64,000 nt of DNA from contig CM043952.1 of assembly GCA_014529385.2 (NCBI GenBank), forward strand, positions 71,702,799-71,766,798. The letters are read 5' to 3'. Under the pieces are notes generated by a model. It was given only the letters and a program-made list of their open reading frames with translations. It had not been told where the DNA came from and ran no database searches. The translations under genes were made by a program, and so were the position numbers. Within the stretch, counting starts at the first letter, position 1. Each line of letters starts with the position of its first letter. Source of the stretch: Adiantum capillus-veneris (Eukaryota > Streptophyta > Polypodiopsida > Polypodiales > Pteridaceae). Below are positions 18,418 through 29,758 of the stretch, piece by piece.

Positions 18418-21400
18418 TTAAGAGATCTCTCTCTCATCCTCGCATAAGTCAGCATAACTTCCTATATCTATATAGAGCTCTCCGTTTAAACACATACCCT
18501 CTGTTTCATTTTGTAGCTCCTCTGCATCCACCCCATATAGAGTAGTAGCATCTTGATGCTCGTCTGGCACCACCGCAGCGGCTTCTGATTGAGCATCTTC
18601 TCTGATCTCCTCCATTGATGCCGTTGTGATTGGCACATGGTAGCCTTCATACGTCCTTGCACTACGAGGGGCTACCTCTATGACGTACCACTAGTTTGAT
18701 GTAGACTTTGTAGGATGAAATATTACCTTCCAGAGCCACATAACTTACATGAGAGCTTTCAAGCACATAACTTGTAAAAGGGGGATGTTAACTATTTACA
18801 TACTTACTTGTTCACAATGCTCACGTAGTACGAAAGTGTCTCTTAGGTCAGTCCATTTCTTAGTAGAATCCACCTCAAGAAAACCAGATTCTCCTCTACG
18901 CACAGTAGCGTTGTGACCCTCCATGATTATCTTGAACCATTGCACGTTGAACAAGTCGACAAAAAATCCTCTGTAATCGATCCTCAAAATCTCTTGCAGC
19001 GTGCCGAAGTAAGTGAGTTCCACCACCACAGGATCTGCATCAGAGGAACGTCGTCAACTAGACTGTTCAAATTTTGCCATGATTCCACAATCTTGAGTAA
19101 AATGCTTTTTATCGATTCGTTCCACCCTAAAATGTCGACCTTTACACCATGCTGCTGTGTATGACTTATACTACAACGAACAAAGATTATGAGTGGCCGT
19201 TCAAACGTTTAGAAATAAAGTCACTAGCTAGTCGTACATTGCAAACTTACCTTGGTCGCGCAACCCCGAGAGTACTCCCACTCTTCCTCAGTCACTTCGT
19301 CACCGCATTGTTGTGCGCTTTTCAATTGGTTGTGCAACCATCTTAAGCTCATGAAGGTTGGTAGGCTCTCCATAACCGTCGGATAGTGCATCGGTGGTCG
19401 TCTTCCCCGTCTCCACTCATTTCATACCCTTTGTCGCTCTTGCTTTGCATCCTCATATTGTGAAATCCACTTTTGCATCACTGGATTGTGAAGCATGCAA
19501 AATCGGTTGATTTTAGCCTCTAGATCTTCCGTCATCTTCTTCTCAACACCGAGATTGCACATGACAATCCCAGATATGCGCTCATCATCTATGGTTCGCC
19601 ATAGCGTGTCCCGAGCTCTATCAAATCCGTCTAGCCACTCTCCAATGTACACTAGGGACTCTGATACCAACCAACCTTCTGCCATGCTACCCTCCGAACG
19701 TGCCTCTTGACGCACATATCCCTTAAGCGTTTTCATGAAACGTTCTAAGAAGAACATCCATCTGGAATGAACTGTGCCAGCTATTTCCACCTCATCAACT
19801 ATGTGAACAAGAAGATGCACCTGAATTGTTAGCATGGTAGTAGGAAAATGTTTCTCAAACATGCACACAAGCTCCGCAGCATTTAGTTTCGCGAATGGTA
19901 TGGAGTCTACATTGATCTCCTTTTGTGAGATCCATTGCACCAGCTTTGCAAGTTTGTAGATTGTGTTACGGATGTCGAGAGACAAACATCCCTCAATGGC
20001 AACCGGTAAAATAAACTGTAAAGTATGTGCAGCAATGATATTAAAGTCCACATTTTATGCAATGATATTAAAGTCCACTATGAACGTACCTGACACATTT
20101 TATGCCAATCGTGTGACTTCAAACCGGTAAGCTTTCCTTCTTTAGTAAAACACGTTCGGAGCGAGTGCATTACTCCAGTGGGGGTCCGCAAAGATCGAAT
20201 GGTCTGTTTTACTTTGCGTTCTTGGGCTCCTGTGAAAATCCATGGTGCTTTAGGGAGTTTTATCGATCCATCAGACGCTGTTTGCGGCCAATATTGCTCC
20301 ATACGATCCACATTTCTAAGGTCAACTCTGGCTCCCAAAGTATCTTTCTTACCGGTCAGATGGTCCATAGTAGATTACCCACATTCTTGAATATGTGCAT
20401 TGGATCGAGCAAGTGATTGATCATGAGATACGCTTGATGACCTTCGTAGATTTGCTTCTTCAGTGAGGGCGCCCTACGTGCATTCAGTCTAGGTCCACAT
20501 GTGACACATGCTCTGTATCCGCTTGTTTGAAGCCCTGCATGTATACACATGATAATAGATCAACTATGGAAAAAAACAAGATTTACAGTGTCTGAGTGAG
20601 AAGTGTCAATAGATCACCTGAGCATTCTGTTAGCCCGGGATAGTCATGCATGGTCCACATTAGAATGCCTCTGATCAAAGCATTCCGTCGTCCTGTGTGT
20701 CGGCTCATATCCACCACCTCTATGCCAATCCACAATTGTTGTAGCTTTTCCAATAGTGGACGAAGATACACATCCATATTCCCCACTTTATATCGCCCTG
20801 GCACAATCAAGCTTAGCCATAGGTGCCCCTTCTTCGTAGTCATGAACCACGGGGGAATGTTGCAGTTGACGATGACAACGGGCCATACACTGTAAGATGT
20901 TGATCTTTGACCAAATGGATTTACGCCATACATAGCCAGGCCTAAGCGCAAATTTCGAGCTTCCTTGGCAAAATCCGACCATGTTCCATCTATATGTTTC
21001 AAGGCTGCGCAATCTGCAGGAATTCGTAGCACACCATCCGAAGATTTATTCTCCTCATGCCACGATGCTAGGGCGGCCATGGACTTACATTCGAAGAAAT
21101 GCTTGATGCGAGGAAGCATAGGAAAATGTCGCAAAACCTTTTGTGGAATTTTTGTCCCGTGGAGATCTACTCGATATCTTTCGAAATCACATTTCGGACA
21201 CTTCTCCATGTCTATGTATTCCCCTCTGATCAGAATGCAGTCATTAGGACAAGCGTGGATAGAATTGTAATCCATCCCCAACTTTCGCAAAATCTTTCTT
21301 GCTTCATCTCGGGAATCTGGCATCACATTGTCAGCTGGTAGTATGTGCTCTTTTAGCAATCTACACAACATAAAAATACGATACAGTTGTGTAAAAATCT

Positions 21401-21989
21401 ATCAGATCATTATACATTTAGACTTTTATTAAAGTAAACTAATTGTAATAGATCACCTGAAAAGCGCTGTGACGCTAGTGTCACTCCATCCAAACTTTGC
21501 CTGCATGTTGAGAAGAACCAAGAGTGCTTTCAATCTAGACATTCGTGCTCCATTATACAATGGCGTATCGGCTTCACTTTTCATATCATCATCGATAAGC
21601 CTTTCTGAATCCATGATCGGCTCGATCATTTCATTAATCTCGGGCTCAAACATTGCCTCATTGGGAATGTGCTCTGCATGATCATCCCCCGAGCTGTCAG
21701 AGGCTACAACTTGTGGCCTCACATATGCTGCTTGACCAAAGCACCTGCGAACACGTCTATTGGGTTGCAAGATTGCTGCTTGTTGGCCAGCGTCAGAGTC
21801 CGACGAGTTATAATTGGCAACAACTCGATCTATAATAGATGGATCGAACTCGCCAAATTCGCGAACGTGCTGCAAAGAAACACGTCTTGTCCGTCGCACA
21901 CCATGCTTGCATTGATTACAAGGACATAAGACCCTCATTGAGAGATAGGTGTTTCGGTTGGACGGTCCCACATCCTCGTCACTACTCAT
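18418..21989 (-). pseudogene. TNP2-like CACTA transposase, multi-exon, inactivated
   Basis: Exons read on the minus strand are about 21457-21989, 20618-21360, 20090-20534, 19251-20015, 18808-19170 and 18418-18727. The N-terminus (MSSDEDVGPS, CPCNQC) is the transposase-associated region. Exon 2 has the Transposase_21 signature ending WPVVIVNCNIPPW and NMDVYLRPLLEKLQQLW. Exons 3-4 hold DPMHIFKNV and the DUF4218 block VHLLVHIVDEVEIAGTVHSR. Exon 5 is DUF4216-like (GTLQEILRIDYRGFFVDLF). Lesions are Asp to Tyr in the conserved DGVNPF motif (20928-20930), an in-frame 159-bp loss relative to CACTA-4 at about 20438, and stops at 19422-19424, 19054-19056 and 18691-18693. The family cuts and joins element ends; this copy cannot. 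Confidence 0.88.
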
Positions 21990-22049
21990 AATTAGGATAA
22001 AAATCTTATAACCTGGACAACAAATTTAATATTCTATTGGCATTCTTCG

Positions 22050-22052
<3 letters not shown>

Positions 22053-22100
<48 letters not shown>

Positions 22101-22124
22101 TCTCTCTACCTCACATTCTTCGTC

Positions 22125-22195
<71 letters not shown>
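22053..22195 (-). repeat. long (CT)n tract upstream of the CACTA-2 transposase start
   Basis: About 140 bp of CT repeat, interrupted by short ACCTCACATTCTTCGTCTTAT phrases, lies 64-206 bp upstream of the transposase ATG. On the coding strand it reads (GA)n. CACTA-5 has the same tract at 61893-62020. Confidence 0.9.
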
Positions 22196-22196
<1 letters not shown>

Positions 22197-22691
22197 CTCA
22201 CATTCTCTAGTCATGTCCAATCCCCGCACACCTCGGTCTAGAGGTGCACGGAGATCAGAACCACCGGGTTATAATCTCGTCTTTATTGGTCAATACCTAT
22301 ATTTGTGGGTACAAGAAATCTACAGACCCACGTCTACATGATACTGCATGTAGTGGACAAAACCCCTTTGCCTCTTCTCTAGCTGTAGCACTTCACAGCA
22401 TCTTAACATCTTTTCACTGTTCGTCTAACTCTAAACCCTAAACCGTAAGTAATTCTTGCGTGGACTCGATCTAACGTAAATAAGCGTAAATCTAAATAAA
22501 CTTAAATCTAACTAAAAATAAACCTAAATCTAATTTAACGTAAGTCTACATCTAACCTAATCTTTAACGTCTTTTGGGATAGTTTCCTACGACGTTAAAA
22601 CTCTCTTCTTCTTGTGTGTGTGTGGGTAAAACTAAATAAACCTAACTAAACCTAAGTCTAATCTAATATAACATAAATCTAAATCTAACGT
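22196..22691. other. CACTA-2 5' non-coding region
   Basis: The segment contains a conserved piece shared with CACTA-4 (about 53150-53340) and CACTA-5 (about 61620-61870), then an AT-rich run of AACCTAAATCTAA/AACGTAAATCT phrases. No open frame of interest. GagPro-1 inserted at its right edge. Confidence 0.7.
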
Positions 22692-23837
22692 TGTGAGCGG
22701 GATGAAAACACACACAGTGCCTCTATAACGACCCGACACACACTCTTGGGAAGATACACACACACACTATGGGGCACCACTCGGCTTAGACAACACACCT
22801 GGCCGAGACAGGGAACACACCTCTGGAGTGAGAGGATAGAGACTATCCACTTGCCCACTCCACACAGACACACACACACACACACACACACACCCAAAAA
22901 ACTCAGCTCAAAATAGGAGAATTTCTGATGTTTAGATACAATTGAGCTTGGGTCAACACCAATGGGGCAAATAGCTCACACAATATGGGTAAAATAAGCC
23001 AGATACAATCACAAACTAGAGTAGAAACTTCGCTCATAGGAGAAACTTACACAGAAAAACAGCACGAAAAGAGTGAGGAATTTGGCAAAATGGACAGCGC
23101 CATCGCGTCCGGAACGGCCCAAAACCCCAGTCTACAATGTCAAAGTGCTCAAATCCGACCTCGGATGAGCAGTTTACGGCCAAAACAGGCTCCAAAAACC
23201 CAAAAAACACACCTGCGGCTGTTCCTCCTCTCTTCTCCACGTTTTTTCTAGTCTTCTCTCTCTTTTTTCAGTTCCCACACTTAGCTTTATTACTTGGGCA
23301 CCCTTGGCCTTTTAGATGACCTCAAACGGACCCCGAACAGGCCAAAAACTGACCTCGCAGTGCATAGTTGTCACCTGTTTGCATCATCCGCACACCTGGC
23401 ACTCATTTCTTTTCAATAATGCATCCCGCCACCACGTGGAGTGGCCCCAAAAAGTGGTCCTCATGATGACCTTTCTGCATAATTATCACAAGCAAACACC
23501 CACGTTGTGTCCGTACTTCTCCGCGTGCAAGTATTGACCCCATTCGCCCTCCTGACGCCACTAGATTCCATCTGACGCACCTGCTGACCTCACGTCGTCG
23601 GCCCGCGGATAGCTTCCTCGAGAAGTTTTACGCGCTATAAACTCCTCATTATTGTAGAAAAAACACACTAGTACTGATAATAGTGAAAATCGCTGCACTA
23701 TGTACACCCTGTCCTACCTGTACACACGTGGGCCCCACGTAACCACCTGGCTATGGAAATTGGGCAATCCTTTATTTGATGCACCATGCATGTATATGTA
23801 CATATGCGCAATCCCTTGCTCCAAAAAACTCCTGACA
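22692..23837 (-). repeat. 3' LTR of GagPro-1
   Basis: 1146 bp. Contains a CA microsatellite (about 22862-22892) and GC-rich segments. The adjacent purine-rich site reads, on the plus strand, CCCACCCCCTA (23845-23855). Confidence 0.93.
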
Positions 23838-23890
23838 TAATTTGCCCACCCCCTAGCCTGCTAGAGCATTCATGCTCAACAGCAACAACA

Positions 23891-26191
23891 CTAGTAGATG
23901 CTCATTCCACCTGGATCCCACACAAAAACACTTGGCATTCCTTGCATCAAAAGCTTAATCAAACTTTCACCTGGTTCCCAAGGAAAACCTGTAGAGATGC
24001 CATTTATCAACCTCCCATCAAGAAAATCATCAATTACTTTGGCATAGACTTGCATGTGCAAATATATCTCCTTCTCCATAGCTGAGAGGTCTCCACTGAT
24101 CATTTGTGTCATTAATTCCTGCTTCTTTGACAACTCAACCTTCGTTTGCATCAACCCTTCAATCACTTCATAAGTCCCTTCACTTTCATCTTCAACTTCA
24201 TTCGCAAATGCGACTAAACCACACTCCTGGATTTCTTTATCCATCAAAAGAAATGCAACATCAGCATCCTCATCACTGCTGGTAGTGCTATCACTGTCCT
24301 CATCTGTCACCGTGGAAGAGTCTTCATCACTAGACTCATCCTCATCTTCATAGAGCTCCTCTAATCGTTTCCTTGTGTCCATATTATAAAGCTTCTTGGT
24401 ACCTGTCTTTCCATAGAGGCTAATCGTACCATGTCGCCAATCTTGAACAGTTCCCACTGCACGTAACCACGGTCTGCCCAGTATAATAGGATATGCTCCC
24501 AACCCTGCTGGCATCACATGAAAATCAACCACTGCCTTTGCATCATATGCCTCCACTTCTAAGCTCTTTACAACACCCAAGCATTTTACTTTTTGATGGT
24601 TTGCCAATCTGATCCGAAACCCTGACACCCCAGCCACTGTGAGACCCATCTTCTCAACGCATGAGTGTGTTATGACGCATATTTGGGCTCCGCCATCCAC
24701 ATAACCTTGTCCCAAATTTTTCCTTTTATGCCACACATCTACTATTGGACAAATGTCTGGTAGCTCGTCCATTGCCAACACATTTACTGAACCTCTCTCT
24801 GGCTCTTTCTCCATTCGGTTAACCATCCTCTTCCACTGTCGCTTTAGCTTAGGCACCATCTCTATAAGCTGCCCAAAAGTAGCATCTGCCTTCCTGCTCA
24901 TCAGATCCTCCCTCAAGTCATAGCTTAATTGCCCATCCCCTAGTGGAAAATCTGAAACATGAAACTTTCGACGAGCTCTCCTTTTCCTCTTGGCCTTGAC
25001 ATCCTCGTCTTCATGGCTCTTTCCTTTCTTCTTACTAGGACCTGGGGCACTTCTTCCTTCCTTTTCCTCTGTGGTCCTCTTCCCAATAGGCATCACTAAT
25101 GTATCCTCTAGCTTTGATGCCTTCTCCAAGGTGACTACACTTAGCACTTTTGTCTTTCCCTTTTCCTCCTGGGTCAGTACACTGGTTCCTTCGTCTCCCT
25201 TAATCTCGATGCCATAATCATTTGACCTAGTTAGCACTTGTCTTGGCAATGGATACATGTCTCCCCCCATCCTTGGTGGCTTATCACATTGCGGGCTGAT
25301 GTGGCCCAACTCTCCGCAATTATAACATGTGGATGTCTGCCTCCAAAACCTACTATTACTTTGTCCAGCACCATTCCTAGGTCTTTCTTCACCTCCTGGC
25401 TGATTTGCAAACCGCCCTCGACCTCGATTATTTCCCACTTGACCTAGCATGTTTAGGCTAAGATTCTTCATCAAATCAACCACTTGCCTCATGTCTTGCC
25501 TTAGGCCATCATCTTGCACTGCTGTAGTGACCACTGATGGCATAACCTGAGTAGTAACAGGAACCACTGGTTCGTGATGAACCCCTGACATGCGACCTTG
25601 TAAAGACTCTATAGGCTGAAATTCAGACCTCATTGGCAAAGACTCCACCCCTAACTGGCTCATTTTCCTCAGCTTCCACTCTTTGTTCCTTGCTACCTCT
25701 AGTGCATCCTCATATGTCCTAGGCTTCTTTAGCTCCACTCTCCAACGTATATTCTCCCAAAGACCAGCCAAGAACATGTCCTTCTTCATCATGTCAGGCG
25801 GGGGTACCTGTGGTGCTAAAGCCTTGCACATCCGCTCCGATGCCAATGAAAACTTTCATATATATGCATCTACTGGCTCACCTTCCTTTTGCACCAAAGC
25901 CTGTACTTCTTGCCACACTTTGTCAGGATCTTCTATCTTCACAAACTCCACTTCCAACCCATGTCGTAGATTGTCCCAACTCAACCTTACAGGTGGATCA
26001 GCCACACGCAACTCCTCTTCAAATGCTTTAGACCAAACTCGTGCATCACTCTTCAAACAAATTTGGAGAAGGCGTAACATCTGCGCAGGGTCATGAATTT
26101 GGTTGCTAATACAGGCAACCTCCATCTTTTCCAAAAATTCTTCCACATCTTCGTCACTTCTTCCATGAAACTCCGGATAAGAGAAAGCCAT
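23891..26191 (-). pseudogene. Gag-protease polyprotein of GagPro-1 (one stop)
   Basis: The likely start is MAFSYPEFHGRSDEDVEEFL at 26191. The Gag core runs to a stop at 25856-25858 (TGA where CGA is expected), then continues in frame to 23891, about 770 codons in total. The zinc knuckle CYNCGELGHISPQC lies at about 25286-25331. A basic nuclear-signal-like KKKGKSHEDEDVKAKRKRRA follows. The protease has VDGGAQICVIT (about 24668-24708) and ILGRPWL. The C-terminus is Asp/Glu/Ser-rich and then unlike any pol domain; the frame ends just before the purine tract. Gag would form the particle and the protease would mature it. Confidence 0.88.
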
Positions 26192-27237
26192 GGCTACCCA
26201 AATTATGATGCTTTGAGAACCCCTTCGAACACACGTGCAAGAACCCAAAACTTTTCACTACCCAATCCCAAGAAACTTCAATGGAGCTCAGCTTTAGATA
26301 AGGACAAACACATGCACATCAAATGAGTTTTCATAGTTAATCATCGGAATGACAACAGGCAAAGGACATTCCAGGATCTCTCTCAATCTTCTTGGCCCAA
26401 ACATAAAGACTATGCGCTGCTGGAAAAAGATCTTCCTGGACACATGAACATTAATCTGAATTCTTTGAGTTAAATGAAAAGGAGTGAAATGAGGGCCATT
26501 TTGATCATCCATTAAAGCCAACCATGAAGCTCCCAAGAAGGCATACCTGACTCAACCTCTGATTTTGCCAAAATTTCAGCAGCATAACAGCATAAATGGC
26601 TCAAAATACCAAAAAACCAGCCATCATAACTTGGGAAAATTTTGATAGAGTTTCCCCAGAAGTAGAGCAATGAGAACCCAAAATATAGATTGTATCTGTA
26701 TGCATAAATTGCCAACAATAGAACCCGAGCATCAAATAGGAATCACTAATACATAGCCTATGGCGAGGTCACGAAAAGGGTGCTCCAGCTACCTGTATCA
26801 CCGAAAGGATCTCCACATTTGAGAATCCCCAAGCTCAATAAAAACCTCACGCTATCGACCCTCACACGAAGGCTAATGCAAATCGCATATAGTCAAGTCT
26901 CAGAAATGACTATCTTCCAGACCAAGTCTCAGAAATGGCTGGGACTGCCAAATACAACCAAGTATGGCTCCACAAATGCGTACAATGGCAGTTTCCACAA
27001 GTAACGTACAATCCAACAGACAATGCGCTCAAATAGGCGCCAAGTGATGCATTCCCACAACAACTGCAAGTGACATCACTGCTAGTATATCACTGTTCTC
27101 CAGCTACCTGTACCTGTGTGAATCACCTGTACCTGTACCTGTCCTTGTAACCTGTAACCTGTAATCTGCAACCTGTAATCCCGAAGCTCGAAGCAGAAGG
27201 TACTCGAAGAAGATCCTCCGTGGGGGCGCCAAAAGAA
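26192..27237 (-). other. GagPro-1 5' leader
   Basis: About 1 kb between the primer-binding site and gag start, with no domain and only short frames. It contains repeated CTGTAACCTGTAA / CCTGTACCTGTAC phrases (about 27105-27180) next to the primer-binding site. A leader this long would carry packaging signals, but none is identified. Confidence 0.65.
27214..27231 (-). other. primer-binding site of GagPro-1
   Basis: On the minus strand TGGCGCCCCCACGGAGGA follows the 5' LTR after six bases. TGGCGCC starts are typical of many plant gypsy-type elements and differ from the tRNA-Met sites of the other elements here. Confidence 0.7.
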
Positions 27238-28381
27238 TGTGAGCGGGATGAAAACACACACAGCGCCTCTATAACGACCCGACACACACTCTTGGGAAGA
27301 TACACACACACACACTATGGGGCACCACTCGGCTTAGACAACACACCTGGCCGAGACAGGGAACACACCTCTGGAGTGAGAGGAGAGAGACTATCCACTT
27401 GCCCACTCCACACAGACACACACACACACACACACACCCAAAAAACTCAGCTCAAAATAGGAGAATTTCTGATGTTTAGATACAATTGAGCTTGGGCCAA
27501 TACCAATGGGGCAAATAGCTCACACAATATGGGTAAAATAAGCCAGATACAATCACAAACTAGAGCAGAAACTTCGCTCATAGGAGAAACTTACACAGAA
27601 AAACAGCAAGAAAAGAGTGAGGAATTTGGCAAAATGGACAGTGCCATCGCGTCCGGAACGGCCCAAAACCCCAGTCTACAATGTCAAAGTGCTCAAATCC
27701 GACCTCGGATGAGCAGTTTACGGCCAAAACAGGCTCCAAAAACCCAAAAAACACACCTGCGGCTGTTCCTCCTCTCTTCTCCACGTTTTTTCTGGTCTTC
27801 TCTCTCTTTTTTCAGTTCCCACACTTAGCTTTATTACTTGGGCACCCTTGGCCTTTTAGATGACCTCAAACGGACCCCGAACAGGCCAAAAACTGACCTC
27901 GCAGTGCATAGTTGTCACCTGTTTGCATCATCCGCACACCTGGCACTCATTTCTTTTCAATAATGCATCCCGCCACCACGTGGAGTGGCCCCAAAAAGTG
28001 GTCCTCATGATGACCTTTCTGCATAATTATCACAAGCAAACACCCACGTTGTGTCCGTACTTCTCCGCGTGCAAGTATTGACCCCATTCGCCCTCCTGAC
28101 GCCACTAGATTCCATCTGACGCACCTGCTGACCTCACGTCGTCGGCCCGCGGATAGCTTCCTCGAGAAGTTTTACGCGCTATAAACTCCTCATTATTGTA
28201 GAAAAAACACACTAGTACTGATAATAGTGAAAATCGCTGCACTATGTACACCCTGTCCTACCTGTACACACGTGGGCCCCACGTAACCACCTGGCTATGG
28301 AAATTGGGCAATCCTTTATTTGATGCACCATGCATGTATATGTACATATGCGCAATCCCTTGCTCCAAAAAACTCCTGACA
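27238..28381 (-). repeat. 5' LTR of GagPro-1
   Basis: 1144 bp, mate of 22692-23837. On the minus strand it starts TGTCAGGAG at 28381. Confidence 0.93.
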
Positions 28382-28464
28382 ACGTAAATTATGTTATATT
28401 AAAAACAAAGAACTAAACTAGCAGGGATTATAAGAACCTTAAAATTGATTTAGCACATAATTTT

Positions 28465-28829
28465 TCACATAACTCGGCAAGAGTTGGCATTCTCATCACT
28501 AAAGATGTGAGAGTTAACTTCCGGCCTTGACGCTGCCTCATCTCCATCCACATCTGACGACAGCAATTGGCCCTTTGGACCGTTCTTGCTCTTGTTACTA
28601 ACTTTGAAGTTGCTATTGAATGACTAGAGGTTGTCTAGATGGTCATTGTGTCGGGGATGTAGTGACTCTTGCCGCCCTGAAGATCCACCTTCTTCCCTAT
28701 CTTCTGAAGACATTTCACCAGTAATTTTGGATCGACGGAGCCCACCATGAGTGAAGGCAGCAATACCCTATATTCCATTGAGGGCTTTCTTCACCCGCTT
28801 CATGCAGGCATCGCAGTCTATGGAGACCT
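28465..28829 (-). pseudogene. captured host-gene fragment: HMA (metal-binding) domain of a HIPP-like protein
   Basis: Reading the minus strand, the fragment gives CDACMKRVKNALNGI, the metal-binding core of a heavy-metal-associated domain. It is followed, across a frameshift, by the domain end (FDPKVLVKCLQKIGKKVDL), then an Asn/Lys/Gly-rich linker (KNGPKGQLL) and an acidic tail (DVDGDEAASPSEVNSH). That order is characteristic of plant heavy-metal-associated isoprenylated proteins. CACTA-2, -4 and -5 all carry it in the same orientation as their transposase genes. Stops and frameshifts make it non-coding; this copy has an extra TG near 28648. It is not a normal CACTA gene. Confidence 0.78.
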
Positions 28830-29215
28830 AAATCTAATCTAATATAACGTAAATCTAAATCTAGCGTAAATAAACGTAAATCTAATTAAAAATAAACCTA
28901 AATCTAATCTAATTTAACTTAAATAAACCTAAATCTAATTTAACGTAATTAAGTCTACATCTAACCTAATCTTTAACGTCTTTTAGGATAGTTTCCTACG
29001 ACGTTATAACTCTCTTCTTCTTGCGTGTATGCGCGTGTGTGGATGTGTGTGCCAATAAAAGGAGATAAATGGTATAACCTTTCTATCACCCATGCCAAGT
29101 ATGATAGATTAGTTATGCTATTTCCCTCTTGAATAATAGGTCTTGAGTTCAACTCCTCGTCGGCTAGATCTTTAGGTCTTTTAATTTTAATTAGTTTCCT
29201 ACGACGTTAAATTAG
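28830..29215. other. CACTA-2 AT-rich non-coding region
   Basis: Runs of CTAAATCTAATCTAAT and AACGTAAAT phrases, a (TG)n tract near 29020-29055, and a conserved TTGAGTTCAACTCCTCGTCGG segment. The same block is found in CACTA-4 (about 54013-54390) and CACTA-5 (60540-60935). Confidence 0.7.
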
Positions 29216-29622
29216 TTTCTCTCTCTTTCTCTCTCAATGTGTGTGCGTTTTTTTGTTTATGCATGTTTTCTCTCTCTTTTCCTCTCTCAATGTGTGCGTT
29301 TTTTGTTTATGCATGTTCTCTCTCTCTTTTCCTCTCTCAATGTGTGCGTTTTTTGTTTATGCATGGTATCTCTCTCTTTTCCTCTCTCAATGTGTGTGTG
29401 CATTCTTTGTTTATGTATGTATGTGTGCGTTTTGTTTATGCTTGTACTCTCTCTCTCTCTCTGTCAAAAACACTATGTGTGTGTGTATGTGTGTGTGTGA
29501 GAGAGAGAGAGAGACAGGGAGAGAGAAAGAGGGGAAGGGAACATGAGAGTGAGGAGAGGGAAGGAGCATACCTAGCTCTCCTTCCTCTCCTCGCGCGTGT
29601 GTGTGTGTGTGTGTGTGTGGAG

Positions 29623-29660
<38 letters not shown>
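29216..29660 (-). repeat. tandem and microsatellite region of the CACTA-2 right end
   Basis: Four copies of a unit of about 58 bp (CAATGTGTGCGTTTTTTGTT + TATGCATGTTCTCTCTC) are followed by (CT)n, (TG)n, (GA)n, (TG)n and (GA)n tracts. CACTA-4 and CACTA-5 have the same block with different copy numbers. Long open frames here are artefacts of the repeats. Confidence 0.88.
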
Positions 29661-29669
<9 letters not shown>

Positions 29670-29697
29670 CGTTACCTGCTCCTTGCTTGAGGGCGCC

Positions 29698-29727
29698 AAA
29701 AAACTCAGATCTGAGATCTGAGTTTTT
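29698..29727. repeat. perfect palindrome AAAAACTCAGATCT...
   Basis: AAAAACTCAGATCT and AGATCTGAGTTTTT flank a G, giving a 29-30 bp hairpin. It is conserved in CACTA-4 (54876-54903) and CACTA-5 (57315-57343). Confidence 0.85.
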
Positions 29728-29758
29728 GAGCGCTCTTTGTTATTCTTTTAGCCCAGTC

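Larger units (their letters stand above)
22692..28381 (-). mobile_element. GagPro-1: LTR retrotransposon encoding only Gag and protease
   Basis: LTRs at 22692-23837 and 27238-28381 are about 1145 bp each and nearly identical; I count roughly eight substitutions by eye plus CA-repeat length changes. They read TGTCAGGAGTTTTTTGG ... CCCGCTCACA on the minus strand. The element is flanked by ACGT (22688-22691 and 28382-28385); counting the last LTR base, AACGT. The primer-binding site is TGGCGCC-type and a GGGGGTGGG purine tract precedes the 3' LTR. The 3.4-kb interior encodes Gag with a zinc knuckle and an aspartic protease but no RT, RNase H or integrase. It is the youngest-looking insertion in the window, and it needed other elements' enzymes to move. 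Confidence 0.92.

Noticed and set aside
29237-29721. Open frames rich in CVRFFVYACFLSLFLSQ-type sequence, and the equivalents at 54414-54866 and 57289-58072
   Set aside because: They translate the 58-bp tandem unit and CT/TG/GA microsatellites in several frames at once; no start context, no conservation beyond the DNA repeat.
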